Below are positions 1 through 6,556 of a stretch of 7,623 nt of DNA, piece by piece. Numbering within the stretch: position 1 is the first letter of the stretch; every line of letters starts with the position of its first letter. The stretch lies in assembly GCA_945900685.1 (NCBI GenBank), contig CAMDJS010000097.1, positions 1-7,623 of the forward strand, given 5' to 3'. The stretch is from Bordetella parapertussis. Its GTDB lineage: Bacteria; Pseudomonadota; Gammaproteobacteria; Burkholderiales; Burkholderiaceae_C. The notes beneath the pieces were generated by a model that saw only the letters and a program-made list of their open reading frames with translations, was not told the origin of the DNA and did no database searches. The position numbers and the translations under genes are program-made.

Positions 1-2
1 AA

Positions 3-371
3 GCCCACAAGCATGGCTTGAGTACCGTCATGGGCGGTCCCAATGTGGTGCGTGGTGGTTCTCACTCGGGCAACGTTGCTGCGGTCGAATTGGCCAGACT
101 GGGTTTGCTGGATATCTTGTCTTCTGATTACGTTCCCGGAAGTTTGCTGGCGGCTGTAATGTCCCTGGTGGCGCAAAGTGTCATGACCTTGCCACAGGCC
201 GTTGCCACAGTGACCTCAGCACCCGCTCTTGCCACCGGCTTTAATGACCGTGGCGCCATTGAGGCAGGGCTCAGAGCTGATCTGATTCAGGTTCATATTG
301 CTCAATTGCCAAATGGGGTGCGTCATGCGGTAGTTCGTGCGGTTTGGCGTGAAGGACGACGCGTTTTATAG
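3..371 (+). CDS. phnM: PhnM C-terminal part (alpha-D-ribose 1-methylphosphonate 5-triphosphate diphosphatase), 5'-truncated by window edge
   Basis: The frame is open from the first bases of the window, so the gene begins upstream and only about the last 122 residues are seen. PhnM is a cytoplasmic metal-dependent hydrolase of the amidohydrolase superfamily. In the C-P lyase pathway it releases pyrophosphate from alpha-D-ribose 1-methylphosphonate 5-triphosphate. The segment matches what I know of E. coli PhnM: a GG-PN-VRGGSHSGNV stretch near the start, then ELA-LGLLDILSSDY-P-SLL, whose SSD aspartate lies in the metal-site region, then TLPQAV, DRG-I--G-RADL and a terminal VWR-G-RV. The TTG and ATG codons inside the visible part are not starts, because homology continues through them to the window edge. 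The gene ends with TAG. An HD-domain phosphonate gene follows 91 nt later on the same strand, which suggests the end of a phn operon. Whether the rest of the C-P lyase operon lies upstream cannot be seen. Confidence 0.93.
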   Translation, partial: AHKHGLSTVMGGPNVVRGGSHSGNVAAVELARLGLLDILSSDYVPGSLLAAVMSLVAQSVMTLPQAVATVTSAPALATGFNDRGAIEAGLRADLIQVHIAQLPNGVRHAVVRAVWREGRRVL

Positions 372-451
372 CAGCAGAAAATCCATCTTAAATAAGTTCT
401 TGTCCGCTTTAACTGAAACCTTATAGAGCATTGACTCAATTCTTTTGATTG

Positions 452-457
452 AAGGAA
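452..457 (+). promoter_or_regulatory. Ribosome binding site deciding the ATG start of the HD-domain gene
   Basis: AAGGAA lies 5 to 6 nt before the ATG at 463. An in-frame TTG at 445 would give six more residues but would place this Shine-Dalgarno sequence inside the gene, and it has no comparable motif upstream. The ATG is therefore preferred. I see no convincing promoter in the 91-nt gap after phnM (372-462), so the gene is probably read through from phnM. Confidence 0.7.
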
Positions 458-462
458 ACTCC

Positions 463-1017
463 ATGGCATTGACAACAACTGACATCATCGAAATTTTTCA
501 AACCCGTGCATCAGCACAGTACGGTGGAGAAGCCGTAAGTCAATTTGAACATGCGATGCAGTGCGCGCATTTGGCAGAGAAAGCTGGCGAAGAAGACAGC
601 ACTGTGGTTGCCGCCATGCTGCATGATTTAGGTCATCTGTTGGTTGACAAAAGAGTTTCTGCTAATGATGAAACACAAGAGCGCGATGACCTTCACCAGC
701 ACATAGCCATTCCTTTCTTACGCGGTTTGCTGCCTGATGCTGTGATTGAGCCGATTCGAATGCATGTGGACGCAAAGCGCTATTTGTGCGCAGTTGTACC
801 CACCTATTGGGAGAGTTTGTCACCGGCTTCCAAACGCAGTCTGGAGTTACAAGGTGGAATTTATACGGCCACGCAATGCGAAGCGTTTATGAGTCAGCCA
901 TTTGCAGATGTGGCTGTGCGACTTCGGCGTTACGATGATCTGGCTAAAGATCCGCAAGCCGTCACTCCTAATCTTGCTCATTTTCAGTTAAAGCTTGAAT
1001 CACTGGTATTGGTGTGA
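463..1017 (+). CDS. Phosphonate-operon HD-domain protein, PhnZ-like diiron oxygenase family
   Basis: The 184-residue soluble protein belongs to the HD-domain family found in phosphonate degradation operons, whose known member PhnZ is a mixed-valence diiron oxygenase of about 190 residues that cleaves the C-P bond of 2-amino-1-hydroxyethylphosphonate. Likely iron ligands are all visible: H30, the H54-D55 pair in HDLGH, H78 or H80 in LHQH, H101 in HVDAKRYL, and D158 in RRYDDLAKD. Y20 and E23 in YGGE occupy the positions of the Tyr/Glu pair that handles substrate in PhnZ, as I recall that enzyme. The HV-AKRYL, LS-AS--SL-LQGG and DDLAKD signatures are typical of the family. It follows phnM, which supports a phosphonate role, but no phnY-like hydroxylase gene is visible, so the true substrate is open. 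The last 50 nt overlap the antiparallel phoR. Family assignment is firm; the exact reaction is inferred. Confidence 0.85.
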   Translation: MALTTTDIIEIFQTRASAQYGGEAVSQFEHAMQCAHLAEKAGEEDSTVVAAMLHDLGHLLVDKRVSANDETQERDDLHQHIAIPFLRGLLPDAVIEPIRMHVDAKRYLCAVVPTYWESLSPASKRSLELQGGIYTATQCEAFMSQPFADVAVRLRRYDDLAKDPQAVTPNLAHFQLKLESLVLV

Positions 1018-2350
1018 CTGGCTGAATGTGTGTTTCTTCGTTGAAAGATGCTTGGATTCTTGAGAGCGGTAGCGCGATAGAAAAAATAGAACCTTGGCCT
1101 ATCGTGCTTTGTATGTTGATGTGCCCGCCATGGCGTTGTGCCACGTGTTTCACGATGGCCAGTCCCAAACCCGTTCCACCTGTTTCACGCGATCGGCTGC
1201 GGTCAACGCGGTAAAAACGTTCTGTCAGGCGTGGCAGGTGTTCTGCTGCAATACCCGGCCCGCTGTCTTCGACAAAAAACTCAGCACTGTCGTCTTTGAG
1301 TCGCCAGCCAGCACAAATAGCCCCACCATCGGGCGTGTATCGAACTGCATTGCCCAATAGATTAGACATGGCACTCAGAAGTTCAGTTTTAGCGCCTGCC
1401 ACCTGCAAGCGCGGCCCTTCAACACTGCGAATCTCATGAGGCGGATGGGAGATCACTTGCGATAAGCCCTTAGCCTCTTGCATAGCTTGGACGAGTAATT
1501 CATGGGTGTCTAGCCAATCGCCTTGTCCGGGTGACGGACTGCCTTCAAGACGAGACAGTGTGAGCAAATCACTCACTAAACTTTGCATGCGCTGAGCTTG
1601 CTGACTCATCAAGTCGAGGTAGACATTGCGCTCGGGCTCTTCAATGGGCAGTGTTTGCAGTGTTTCAACAAATCCGCTGAGGACAGTCAAGGGTGTGCGA
1701 ATTTCGTGTGAGACATTGGCCACAAAATCTTTGCGCATAGCTTCAGCCAGTTCTATTGCAGTCACATCACGTGTGAGCATTAGTTTGCGCCGGCTACCGT
1801 ACGGGTGAATTTGAATCGATATACGCGAAGGATGCGTAGCACTTGCACGAACCCCATTGATCTGGATTTCTGTGCTGAAGTCAGCATCGGTAAGGTACGC
1901 AGAAAAATTAGGCGAGCGCACCAGATTTTGAACGTATTGGCCGATGTCGCGTTGGGGATCAACGCCCAATTGATTGGCTGCGGTCAGGTTGACCCATTCG
2001 ATGCGACCCGAATCATCGAGCAGTACAACGCCGTTGGGTGAGGCTTGGATCGCGGCCAGAAAATTAGAAAGCTTGTTATCACTTGATAGCTGTTGCTTAT
2101 CTAGTTTCTTGAATATTTTCTTACTTCGATCATATATTTCTAACCATACACCGGAGAGTTGAGGCGATGCCTTTATGTCAAAGTTGTTGAGCCAGGCCAG
2201 CAGACGCGCTGCACGTACTGCATCCCAGGCGCTCCATACAACTGCGCCACATGCCGCGCCGGCAAAAGTCAAACCCGTCGACCCTGCGTAAAGTCCCCAT
2301 GCAGCACCTAAGCTCACCAGGGCCAGCAGTTCAATCGGGCGTCGCGTCAT
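968..2350 (-). CDS. phoR: Phosphate regulon sensor histidine kinase PhoR
   Basis: This 460-residue inner-membrane kinase phosphorylates PhoB when phosphate is scarce and can dephosphorylate it otherwise. Two hydrophobic segments at about residues 8-22 and 27-44 leave almost no periplasmic loop, as usual for PhoR, which senses the state of the Pst transporter and PhoU, not external phosphate. A PAS domain spans roughly 95-195 (NGVVLLDDSGRIEWVN). The HisKA domain holds the phosphoacceptor H215 in FVANVSHEIRTPLT. The ATPase domain shows the N box around N330-N334, the G1 box EDSGPGI (361-367) and the G2 box GGTGLGL (391-397). Its ATG overlaps the phoB stop in an ATGA junction, so translation is probably coupled. 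After the usual end of the kinase domain (about residue 430) there is a poorly conserved tail of some 30 residues. The coding sequence for its last 16 residues lies antiparallel to the HD-domain gene. The gene ends with TAG. Confidence 0.97.
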   Translation of the reverse strand: MTRRPIELLALVSLGAAWGLYAGSTGLTFAGAACGAVVWSAWDAVRAARLLAWLNNFDIKASPQLSGVWLEIYDRSKKIFKKLDKQQLSSDNKLSNFLAAIQASPNGVVLLDDSGRIEWVNLTAANQLGVDPQRDIGQYVQNLVRSPNFSAYLTDADFSTEIQINGVRASATHPSRISIQIHPYGSRRKLMLTRDVTAIELAEAMRKDFVANVSHEIRTPLTVLSGFVETLQTLPIEEPERNVYLDLMSQQAQRMQSLVSDLLTLSRLEGSPSPGQGDWLDTHELLVQAMQEAKGLSQVISHPPHEIRSVEGPRLQVAGAKTELLSAMSNLLGNAVRYTPDGGAICAGWRLKDDSAEFFVEDSGPGIAAEHLPRLTERFYRVDRSRSRETGGTGLGLAIVKHVAQRHGGHINIQSTIGQGSIFSIALPLSRIQASFNEETHIQPVTPIPVIQALTENEQD

Positions 2351-3054
2351 GCCGCCATGACTGGCTTGCCCTGAACAGTCAGTCGATAACCTGCACCTCT
2401 GACGGTTTCCACCATACAGGAGGCTTCACCTAGGGATTCGCGCAGTCGCTTGACATGGACGTCGACTGTGCGCTCTTCAATAAACACATGATCGCCCCAC
2501 ACCTTGTCCAGCAAGGTGCTGCGACTGTGAACCCGTTCAGCGTGTTTCATCAGGTAGTGCAATAGCTTGAACTCGGTTGGTCCAATTTTGAGTTCTTGAG
2601 AACGGAATGAAACCCGGTATGTGCCGGCGTCCAGTGTCAGCTCCCCCACCTGTACCGAGTCTTTGATCGTTTCAGGCGCGCGTCTGCGCATCAGCGAGCG
2701 GATGCGTGCAAGCATTTCTTGCGTTGAAAAGGGTTTGGTGATGTAGTCATCAGCGCCGGCATCCAGGCCCTGGATTTTGTCTGACTCGTCACTGCGGGCT
2801 GTCAGCATAATGATTGGCACGGTTTTCGTGCGGTCATTTTTACGCCACTGCCTTGCCAATGAGGCACCGCTCTCGCCGGGGAGCATCCAGTCCAGCAGGA
2901 TCAGGTCCGGCAATACGGCATCAACTTCACGCTGGGCGGCAGCGCCGTCATAAACAACGGTTGGCGAAAAACCGTTGTGCCGCAGGTTCACAGCGATAAG
3001 CTCGGCGATGGAGGGTTCGTCCTCCACCACCAAAACCCTGGGTAGTTTTCTCAT
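2347..3054 (-). CDS. phoB: Phosphate regulon response regulator PhoB
   Basis: This is a 235-residue OmpR/PhoB-family transcription factor, close to the usual 229-235. The receiver domain (about 5-122) has the acidic pair E11-D12, phosphoacceptor D55 in LILLDWMLPG, T85 in MLTAR and K107 in ITKPF, so the phosphorylation site is complete. The DNA-binding winged helix (about 135-228) includes PTEFKLLHYL, the recognition region ERTVDVHVKRLRE and the RGAGYR wing. When phosphorylated by PhoR it activates Pho-box promoters, normally including pst and often phn genes. It starts within the phoU stop codon (ATGA) and ends within the phoR start (ATGA). This places it mid-operon, with no evident promoter of its own and only a weak GGAG about 11 nt before the ATG, which points to translational coupling to phoU. 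Confidence 0.98.
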   Translation of the reverse strand: MRKLPRVLVVEDEPSIAELIAVNLRHNGFSPTVVYDGAAAQREVDAVLPDLILLDWMLPGESGASLARQWRKNDRTKTVPIIMLTARSDESDKIQGLDAGADDYITKPFSTQEMLARIRSLMRRRAPETIKDSVQVGELTLDAGTYRVSFRSQELKIGPTEFKLLHYLMKHAERVHSRSTLLDKVWGDHVFIEERTVDVHVKRLRESLGEASCMVETVRGAGYRLTVQGKPVMAA

Positions 3055-3752
3055 TTGACGACTGACTCCACTTGGCTCATGGGCGTGTGGCGTACATCCT
3101 CGCCTTTGACGATGAAAATAATTTGTTCTGCAATGTTTTTAGCGTGGTCACCAACCCGCTCAATCGACTTTGCGAGGAAAAGCAAATCGAGGCTGGGCGA
3201 GATAGTGCGCGGGTCTTCCATCATGTAGGTGATCAGTTTGCGCAAAAAACCGTTGTATTCGTCGTCGATTTCGTTGTCCTGCTTGATGATGGCCACTGCC
3301 ATGGTGGTGTCAAGTCGAGCAAACGAGTCAAGCGTCTTGCGCAGCAGGGCAGCGGCCAGGTCCGAGGCCACGCGCAATTCTGAACTGGGTAAATTGCGTG
3401 GTGATCCGCTTTGTATGATGGATTTGACCATGCGTGCAATTCGGGCAATTTCATCACCTGCACGCTCCAGGTTCTGCGTAGTACGTGAAATTGCCATCAA
3501 AAAGCGCAAGTCACGTGCTGTCGGTTGGCGACGGCCAATGGTAGAGATGATCTCGTGGTCAATGCTCATCTCCATCTGGTTGATAACGGCTTCTTTTTCC
3601 AGTACCTGTTCTGCTGTCTCCAAACTCAGATGCACCAGTGCATAAATGGCTTGATGCAGCTGAGCCTCAACTAGTCCGCCCATCTCTAAGACATGGGTGG
3701 AGATGGAGTTCAGTTCTGTGTCGAACTGGCTGGAGATGTGTTTGTCGCTCAT
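3051..3752 (-). CDS. phoU: Phosphate signalling protein PhoU
   Basis: This 233-residue cytoplasmic protein is predicted to be all helical and consists of two PhoU repeats. Each repeat carries the family's metal-binding E/D signature: E96-R-A-G-D100 in NLERAGDEI and E198-R-V-G-D202 in IERVGDHAKNIAE. In E. coli, PhoU connects the Pst transporter to PhoR and is needed to keep the Pho regulon off in high phosphate; it also restrains Pst uptake. The start ATG lies only two bases after the native TAA of pstB. The nearest purine-rich ribosome site (GGAAGG) is about 11 nt upstream, inside the pstB 3' end. Ribosomes finishing pstB would normally supply phoU translation, so the nonsense codon in pstB may lower it. 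The protein itself looks intact. Confidence 0.96.
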   Translation of the reverse strand: MSDKHISSQFDTELNSISTHVLEMGGLVEAQLHQAIYALVHLSLETAEQVLEKEAVINQMEMSIDHEIISTIGRRQPTARDLRFLMAISRTTQNLERAGDEIARIARMVKSIIQSGSPRNLPSSELRVASDLAAALLRKTLDSFARLDTTMAVAIIKQDNEIDDEYNGFLRKLITYMMEDPRTISPSLDLLFLAKSIERVGDHAKNIAEQIIFIVKGEDVRHTPMSQVESVVK

Positions 3753-3754
3753 GA

Positions 3755-4531
3755 TTAACCAAACCTTCCTGTGATGTAGTCTTCTGTTTCGGTGCGTTTT
3801 GGCTTGAAGAATATCTGCTCGGTTGCACCGAACTCAATCAGTTCCCCCAGGTACATGTAGGCTGTGAAGTCACTGCAGCGGGCGGCCTACTGCATATTGT
3901 GCGTCACGATGGCAATGGTGTAATCATTTTTGAGCTCATTGATCAGCTCTTCCACCTTGCCGGTAGAAATCGGATCCAGCGCGGAGGTGGGCTCATCAAG
4001 CAGCAGAACCGACGGTTTGACGGCCACGCTGCGGGCGATACAAAGACGTTGCTGCTGGCCGCCAGACAGTGACAGACCGCTTTGCCCCAGTTTGTCTTTG
4101 ACCTCGTTCCACAGTGCGGCCTTGGACAAGGCCCATTCGACACGCTCGTCCATGTCGCTTTTATTCATGCTCTCGTAAAGGCGAACACCAAAAGCGATAT
4201 TTTCGTAAATGGTCATCGGAAACGGTGTCGGCTTTTGGAACACCATGCCGATGCGCGCACGAAGCAAATTCAAGTCCTGCTTTGTGTCTAGGATGTTAGT
4301 ACCGTAAAAATTGATCTCACCTTCAGCCCGCTGGCCAGGGTACAGGCTGTACATGCGGTTGAGTGTACGCAGCAGAGTCGATTTTCCACAGCCGGATGGT
4401 CCGATAAATGCCGTGACTTTGCGTTCGGCAATGTTCATGGTGACTTCTTTAAGACCGCGAAATTTACCGTAATAAAAGTCTAGGTTGCGCACCTCGATTG
4501 CGTTTTTCAGTTCTTTGAGGGTTTCAGGCAT
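3755..4531 (-). pseudogene. pstB: Phosphate ABC transporter ATPase PstB, interrupted by an in-frame TAG at codon 215
   Basis: PstB is the cytoplasmic ATPase that powers PstSCA phosphate import. Read through its internal stop, the frame gives 258 codons, the normal family length (E. coli 257). The open part (214 residues, 3890-4531) has Walker [10 protein letters not shown] (44-52), Q-loop Q99, signature LSGGQQQR (155-162), Walker B LLLDE (176-180) and H-loop H211. The sequence THNMQ is then followed by TAG at 3887-3889, where homologues have a second glutamine (THNMQQAARCSD). The 43 codons after it remain conserved ([27 protein letters not shown]) and end at TAA 3755-3757, so no frameshift or deletion is involved. 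The ATG at 4531 is the only good start, because an in-frame TGA lies 9 codons upstream; the ribosome site is weak. The truncated protein keeps the catalytic motifs but loses 44 C-terminal residues and is probably unstable or inactive. Sequencing error or amber suppression are alternatives. Confidence 0.93.
3887..3889 (-). other. Premature amber codon (TAG for conserved CAG) in pstB
   Basis: On the coding strand the codons read ATG CAG TAG GCC GCC CGC TGC, where the family has Met-Gln-Gln-Ala-Ala-Arg-Cys. One C-to-T change in a CAG codon explains the stop. TAG is used as a normal terminator by phnM and phoR in this window, so codon reassignment does not explain it. Confidence 0.95.
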
Positions 4532-4580
4532 TTTTTCAGTCCGGTTTACATTCAGTCATTAAATAATTGAAAGGAGTCAA

Positions 4581-4596
4581 GTCGGCAGGTCGGCAG
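4581..4596. repeat. Perfect 8-bp tandem duplication in the pstA-pstB gap
   Basis: GTCGGCAG occurs twice head to tail (4581-4588 and 4589-4596), a few bases after the pstA stop. It is the only repeat I notice in the 68-nt gap 4532-4599. That gap is otherwise A/T-rich near the pstB start and shows no strong hairpin. It is probably a replication-slippage duplication without function. Confidence 0.6.
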
Positions 4597-4599
4597 TTT

Positions 4600-5460
4600 T
4601 TAAGCGCTCACTTTTTCACGGAAGAAAACCCGTGCCAGGATATTCAAAACCAGTACGGCCAGGGTGATAATCAGCGCGCCACCCCAAGCCAAACGTATCC
4701 AGTTTTCGTAAGGGCTCATGGCGAATTGAAAAATCACCACCGGCAAGTTGGCCATCGGCTTGCTCATGTCTGTGCTGTAAAACTGGTTGTTCAAGGCAGT
4801 GAACAAAAGTGGTGCGGTTTCACCGCTGATGCGTGCAAGGGCTAACAGCAAGCCCGTGATGACGCCACTTTTGGCTGCCCGCAATGTGACCAGGGTTGAG
4901 ACCTTCCAGCGCGGTGCACCCAGCGCAAAGGCTGCTTCGCGAAGACTTCCCGGCACCAGCCTGAGCATGTTTTCGGTGGTACGCATCACAACCGGAATAG
5001 CAATCAGCGACAAGGCCAGACTGCCTGCATAGCCTGAGAAACGACCGAAAGTGGCCACAGCGATGGCGTATACAAAAAGCCCCAGCACGATGGAAGGGGC
5101 CGACAGCATGATGTCGGTGACAAAGCGTGTTAGCTCTGCAGTCTTGCTCTGGTCACCATATTCCGTCAGGTAGATCCCTGCCAAAATACCAATGGGCGTC
5201 GACACCAAAACAGACAAACCCACCATCATCAGGCTACCGACGATGGCATTGCGCAGCCCGCCGCCCTCTGTGCCCGGTGCCGGCGTGTCTTTGGTCAACA
5301 AGTTCCAGTCCAGCGCGGCAATGCCGTTGGAGAAAAGCACAAACAAAATCCACAGCAGCACAGTCAAACCAAGTGCCATAGCGCACATGGACAAAAACAG
5401 TCCTTGCGAATTGGCGCGGCGACGGCGGGCGTAGAGTTGTTGGTTGAAATTGTTCAACAT
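4600..5460 (-). CDS. pstA: Phosphate ABC transporter permease PstA
   Basis: This is a 286-residue inner-membrane subunit that forms the phosphate channel with PstC. Hydrophobic segments lie near 22-44, 72-98, 113-136, 146-158, 199-217 and 258-278, the usual six of this family. The cytoplasmic EAA loop that docks onto PstB is REAAFALGAPRWKV (174-187). Family signatures include GGLRNAIVGSL, SAPSIVLGLF, ARISGETAPLLFTA and the terminal ARVFFREK. The ATG lies one base after the pstC stop (TGACATG), with AAAGGG about 8 nt upstream inside pstC, so the pair is probably translationally coupled and made in equal amounts. The protein looks complete; a 68-nt gap precedes pstB. Confidence 0.97.
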   Translation of the reverse strand: MLNNFNQQLYARRRRANSQGLFLSMCAMALGLTVLLWILFVLFSNGIAALDWNLLTKDTPAPGTEGGGLRNAIVGSLMMVGLSVLVSTPIGILAGIYLTEYGDQSKTAELTRFVTDIMLSAPSIVLGLFVYAIAVATFGRFSGYAGSLALSLIAIPVVMRTTENMLRLVPGSLREAAFALGAPRWKVSTLVTLRAAKSGVITGLLLALARISGETAPLLFTALNNQFYSTDMSKPMANLPVVIFQFAMSPYENWIRLAWGGALIITLAVLVLNILARVFFREKVSA

Positions 5461-5461
5461 G

Positions 5462-6475
5462 TCAAATGCCCTTTGCTTTCTCGGTGCGGTTAATCAGCAA
5501 CTTGGCCATGGCCAGCACCACAAAAGTGATTACAAACAGCAGAAACGCCAGCGCAAACAAAGTGGCGATGTGAAAGTCTGCAGCCTCACCAAATTCATTG
5601 GCCAGGGTGGAGGCGATAGATGTACCGGGGGAGAATAAGGAAGTCGGCATCCGGTTGGCATTGCCGATGACGAAGGTGACAGCCATCGTCTCGCCGAGTG
5701 CGCGACCCAGGCCCAGCATGATGCCGCCGATCACGCCGGTTTGCGTATAGGGTAGGACAACGTTACGGATGACTTCCCAGGTGGTGCAACCCAAGCCGTA
5801 AGCCGATTCACGGAGGATGGGGGGTGTGATGTCGAAAACGTCGCGCATCACGGCGGCAATGAAGGGCAGCACCATGAAGGCCAGCACAATGCCGGCCGCC
5901 AGAATGCCCATGCCGTTGGTTGAGCCGCCGAATAAAAAACCGACCAAAGGCATGCCGCCCAGGATTTTTTGCAGAGGTACTTGAAGGTAGTCTGCAAAAA
6001 GTGGTGCAAAGACAAACAGACCGAACATGCCGTAAATGATGGAGGGCACAGCCGCCAGTAACTCGATGGCGGTTCCCAGTGGACGACGCAACCAGGTGGG
6101 GCAGGTTTCTGTCAGAAAAACCGCAATTCCAAAAGCCAGGGGCACGGCGATCAGCATGGCAATGCCTGCGCTGGCCAATGTGCCGACGATGGAGATGGCT
6201 GCACCAAATTCTTCGTTGACGACGTCCCATTCGACCCGCCATATAAATTGAAGGCCAAATTTTTGAAATGCCGGCCAAGCATTGATGAACAGCGAAACAA
6301 TAATGCCCATCAGGGCCAGCAATACCAGCAGAGAGAAAGTTTGCGTGAGCCGGTGGAAGACGATGTCTTGAAATCTTTGCCGCTTGGCGATACCCACCAT
6401 GTTCGTCTGGCTGGATTCGGTCATCACAGCTTCGGACTGTGCGCTAGATGAATTCATACTGGCTTCCATGCTCAT
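5462..6475 (-). CDS. pstC: Phosphate ABC transporter permease PstC
   Basis: This 337-residue inner-membrane subunit pairs with PstA to form the phosphate path. After a hydrophilic N-terminal stretch of about 40 residues, hydrophobic segments lie near 46-66, 92-121, 136-160, 190-212, 244-260 and 303-327. The EAA loop contacting PstB is [14 protein letters not shown] (222-235). Typical signatures are [41 protein letters not shown] and LANEFGEA. The ATG at 6475 is preferred because an AGGG ribosome site lies 7 nt upstream; ATG codons at 6469 and 6457 are in frame but worse placed. The protein is slightly longer than the E. coli one (319) because of the N-terminal stretch. A terminator-like hairpin separates it from pstS. 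Confidence 0.97.
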   Translation of the reverse strand: MSMEASMNSSSAQSEAVMTESSQTNMVGIAKRQRFQDIVFHRLTQTFSLLVLLALMGIIVSLFINAWPAFQKFGLQFIWRVEWDVVNEEFGAAISIVGTLASAGIAMLIAVPLAFGIAVFLTETCPTWLRRPLGTAIELLAAVPSIIYGMFGLFVFAPLFADYLQVPLQKILGGMPLVGFLFGGSTNGMGILAAGIVLAFMVLPFIAAVMRDVFDITPPILRESAYGLGCTTWEVIRNVVLPYTQTGVIGGIMLGLGRALGETMAVTFVIGNANRMPTSLFSPGTSIASTLANEFGEAADFHIATLFALAFLLFVITFVVLAMAKLLINRTEKAKGI

Positions 6476-6482
6476 GACATTA

Positions 6483-6486
6483 CCCT
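6483..6486 (-). promoter_or_regulatory. pstC ribosome binding site
   Basis: AGGG on the minus strand lies 7 nt before the ATG at 6475 and supports that start over the in-frame ATG codons at 6469 and 6457. Confidence 0.6.
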
Positions 6487-6504
6487 GGCCATTTTGCTTC
6501 TTCT

Positions 6505-6540
6505 AAAAAAACCATGGGCCTGCGCGTTGCAGGCCCACGG
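6505..6540 (-). terminator. Intrinsic terminator-like hairpin between pstS and pstC
   Basis: Read on the minus strand, a 12-bp stem (CCGTGGGCCTGC pairing with GCAGGCCCATGG, one G-T wobble) closes a 5-nt loop AACGC. It is followed directly by seven T residues (6511 down to 6505). It begins 16 nt after the pstS stop and ends about 30 nt before the pstC start. This is the classic shape of a Rho-independent terminator. Because pstC has no obvious promoter of its own here, partial termination would raise pstS transcript relative to pstCAB-phoU-phoBR, and the hairpin would also protect the pstS 3' end from decay. Confidence 0.87.
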
Positions 6541-6556
6541 AGGGTTTTTGCAGAAT

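Noticed and set aside
431..459. Possible promoter (TTGACT at 431-436) before the HD-domain gene
   Set aside because: No acceptable -10 hexamer occurs 16-18 nt downstream; the expected place holds the GGAAAC of the ribosome site.
445..462. Upstream TTG start for the HD-domain gene
   Set aside because: The ribosome site AAGGAA at 452-457 lies after the TTG and is correctly spaced for the ATG at 463.
3887..3889. TAG reassigned to glutamine (alternative genetic code)
   Set aside because: phnM and phoR both end at TAG at sensible family lengths, and no other TAG interrupts a gene in the window.
5808..6278. Minus-strand 156-codon frame within pstC
   Set aside because: It overlaps pstC in another frame on the same strand, is rich in Arg and His, and has no recognisable motif, whereas the pstC frame is conserved throughout.
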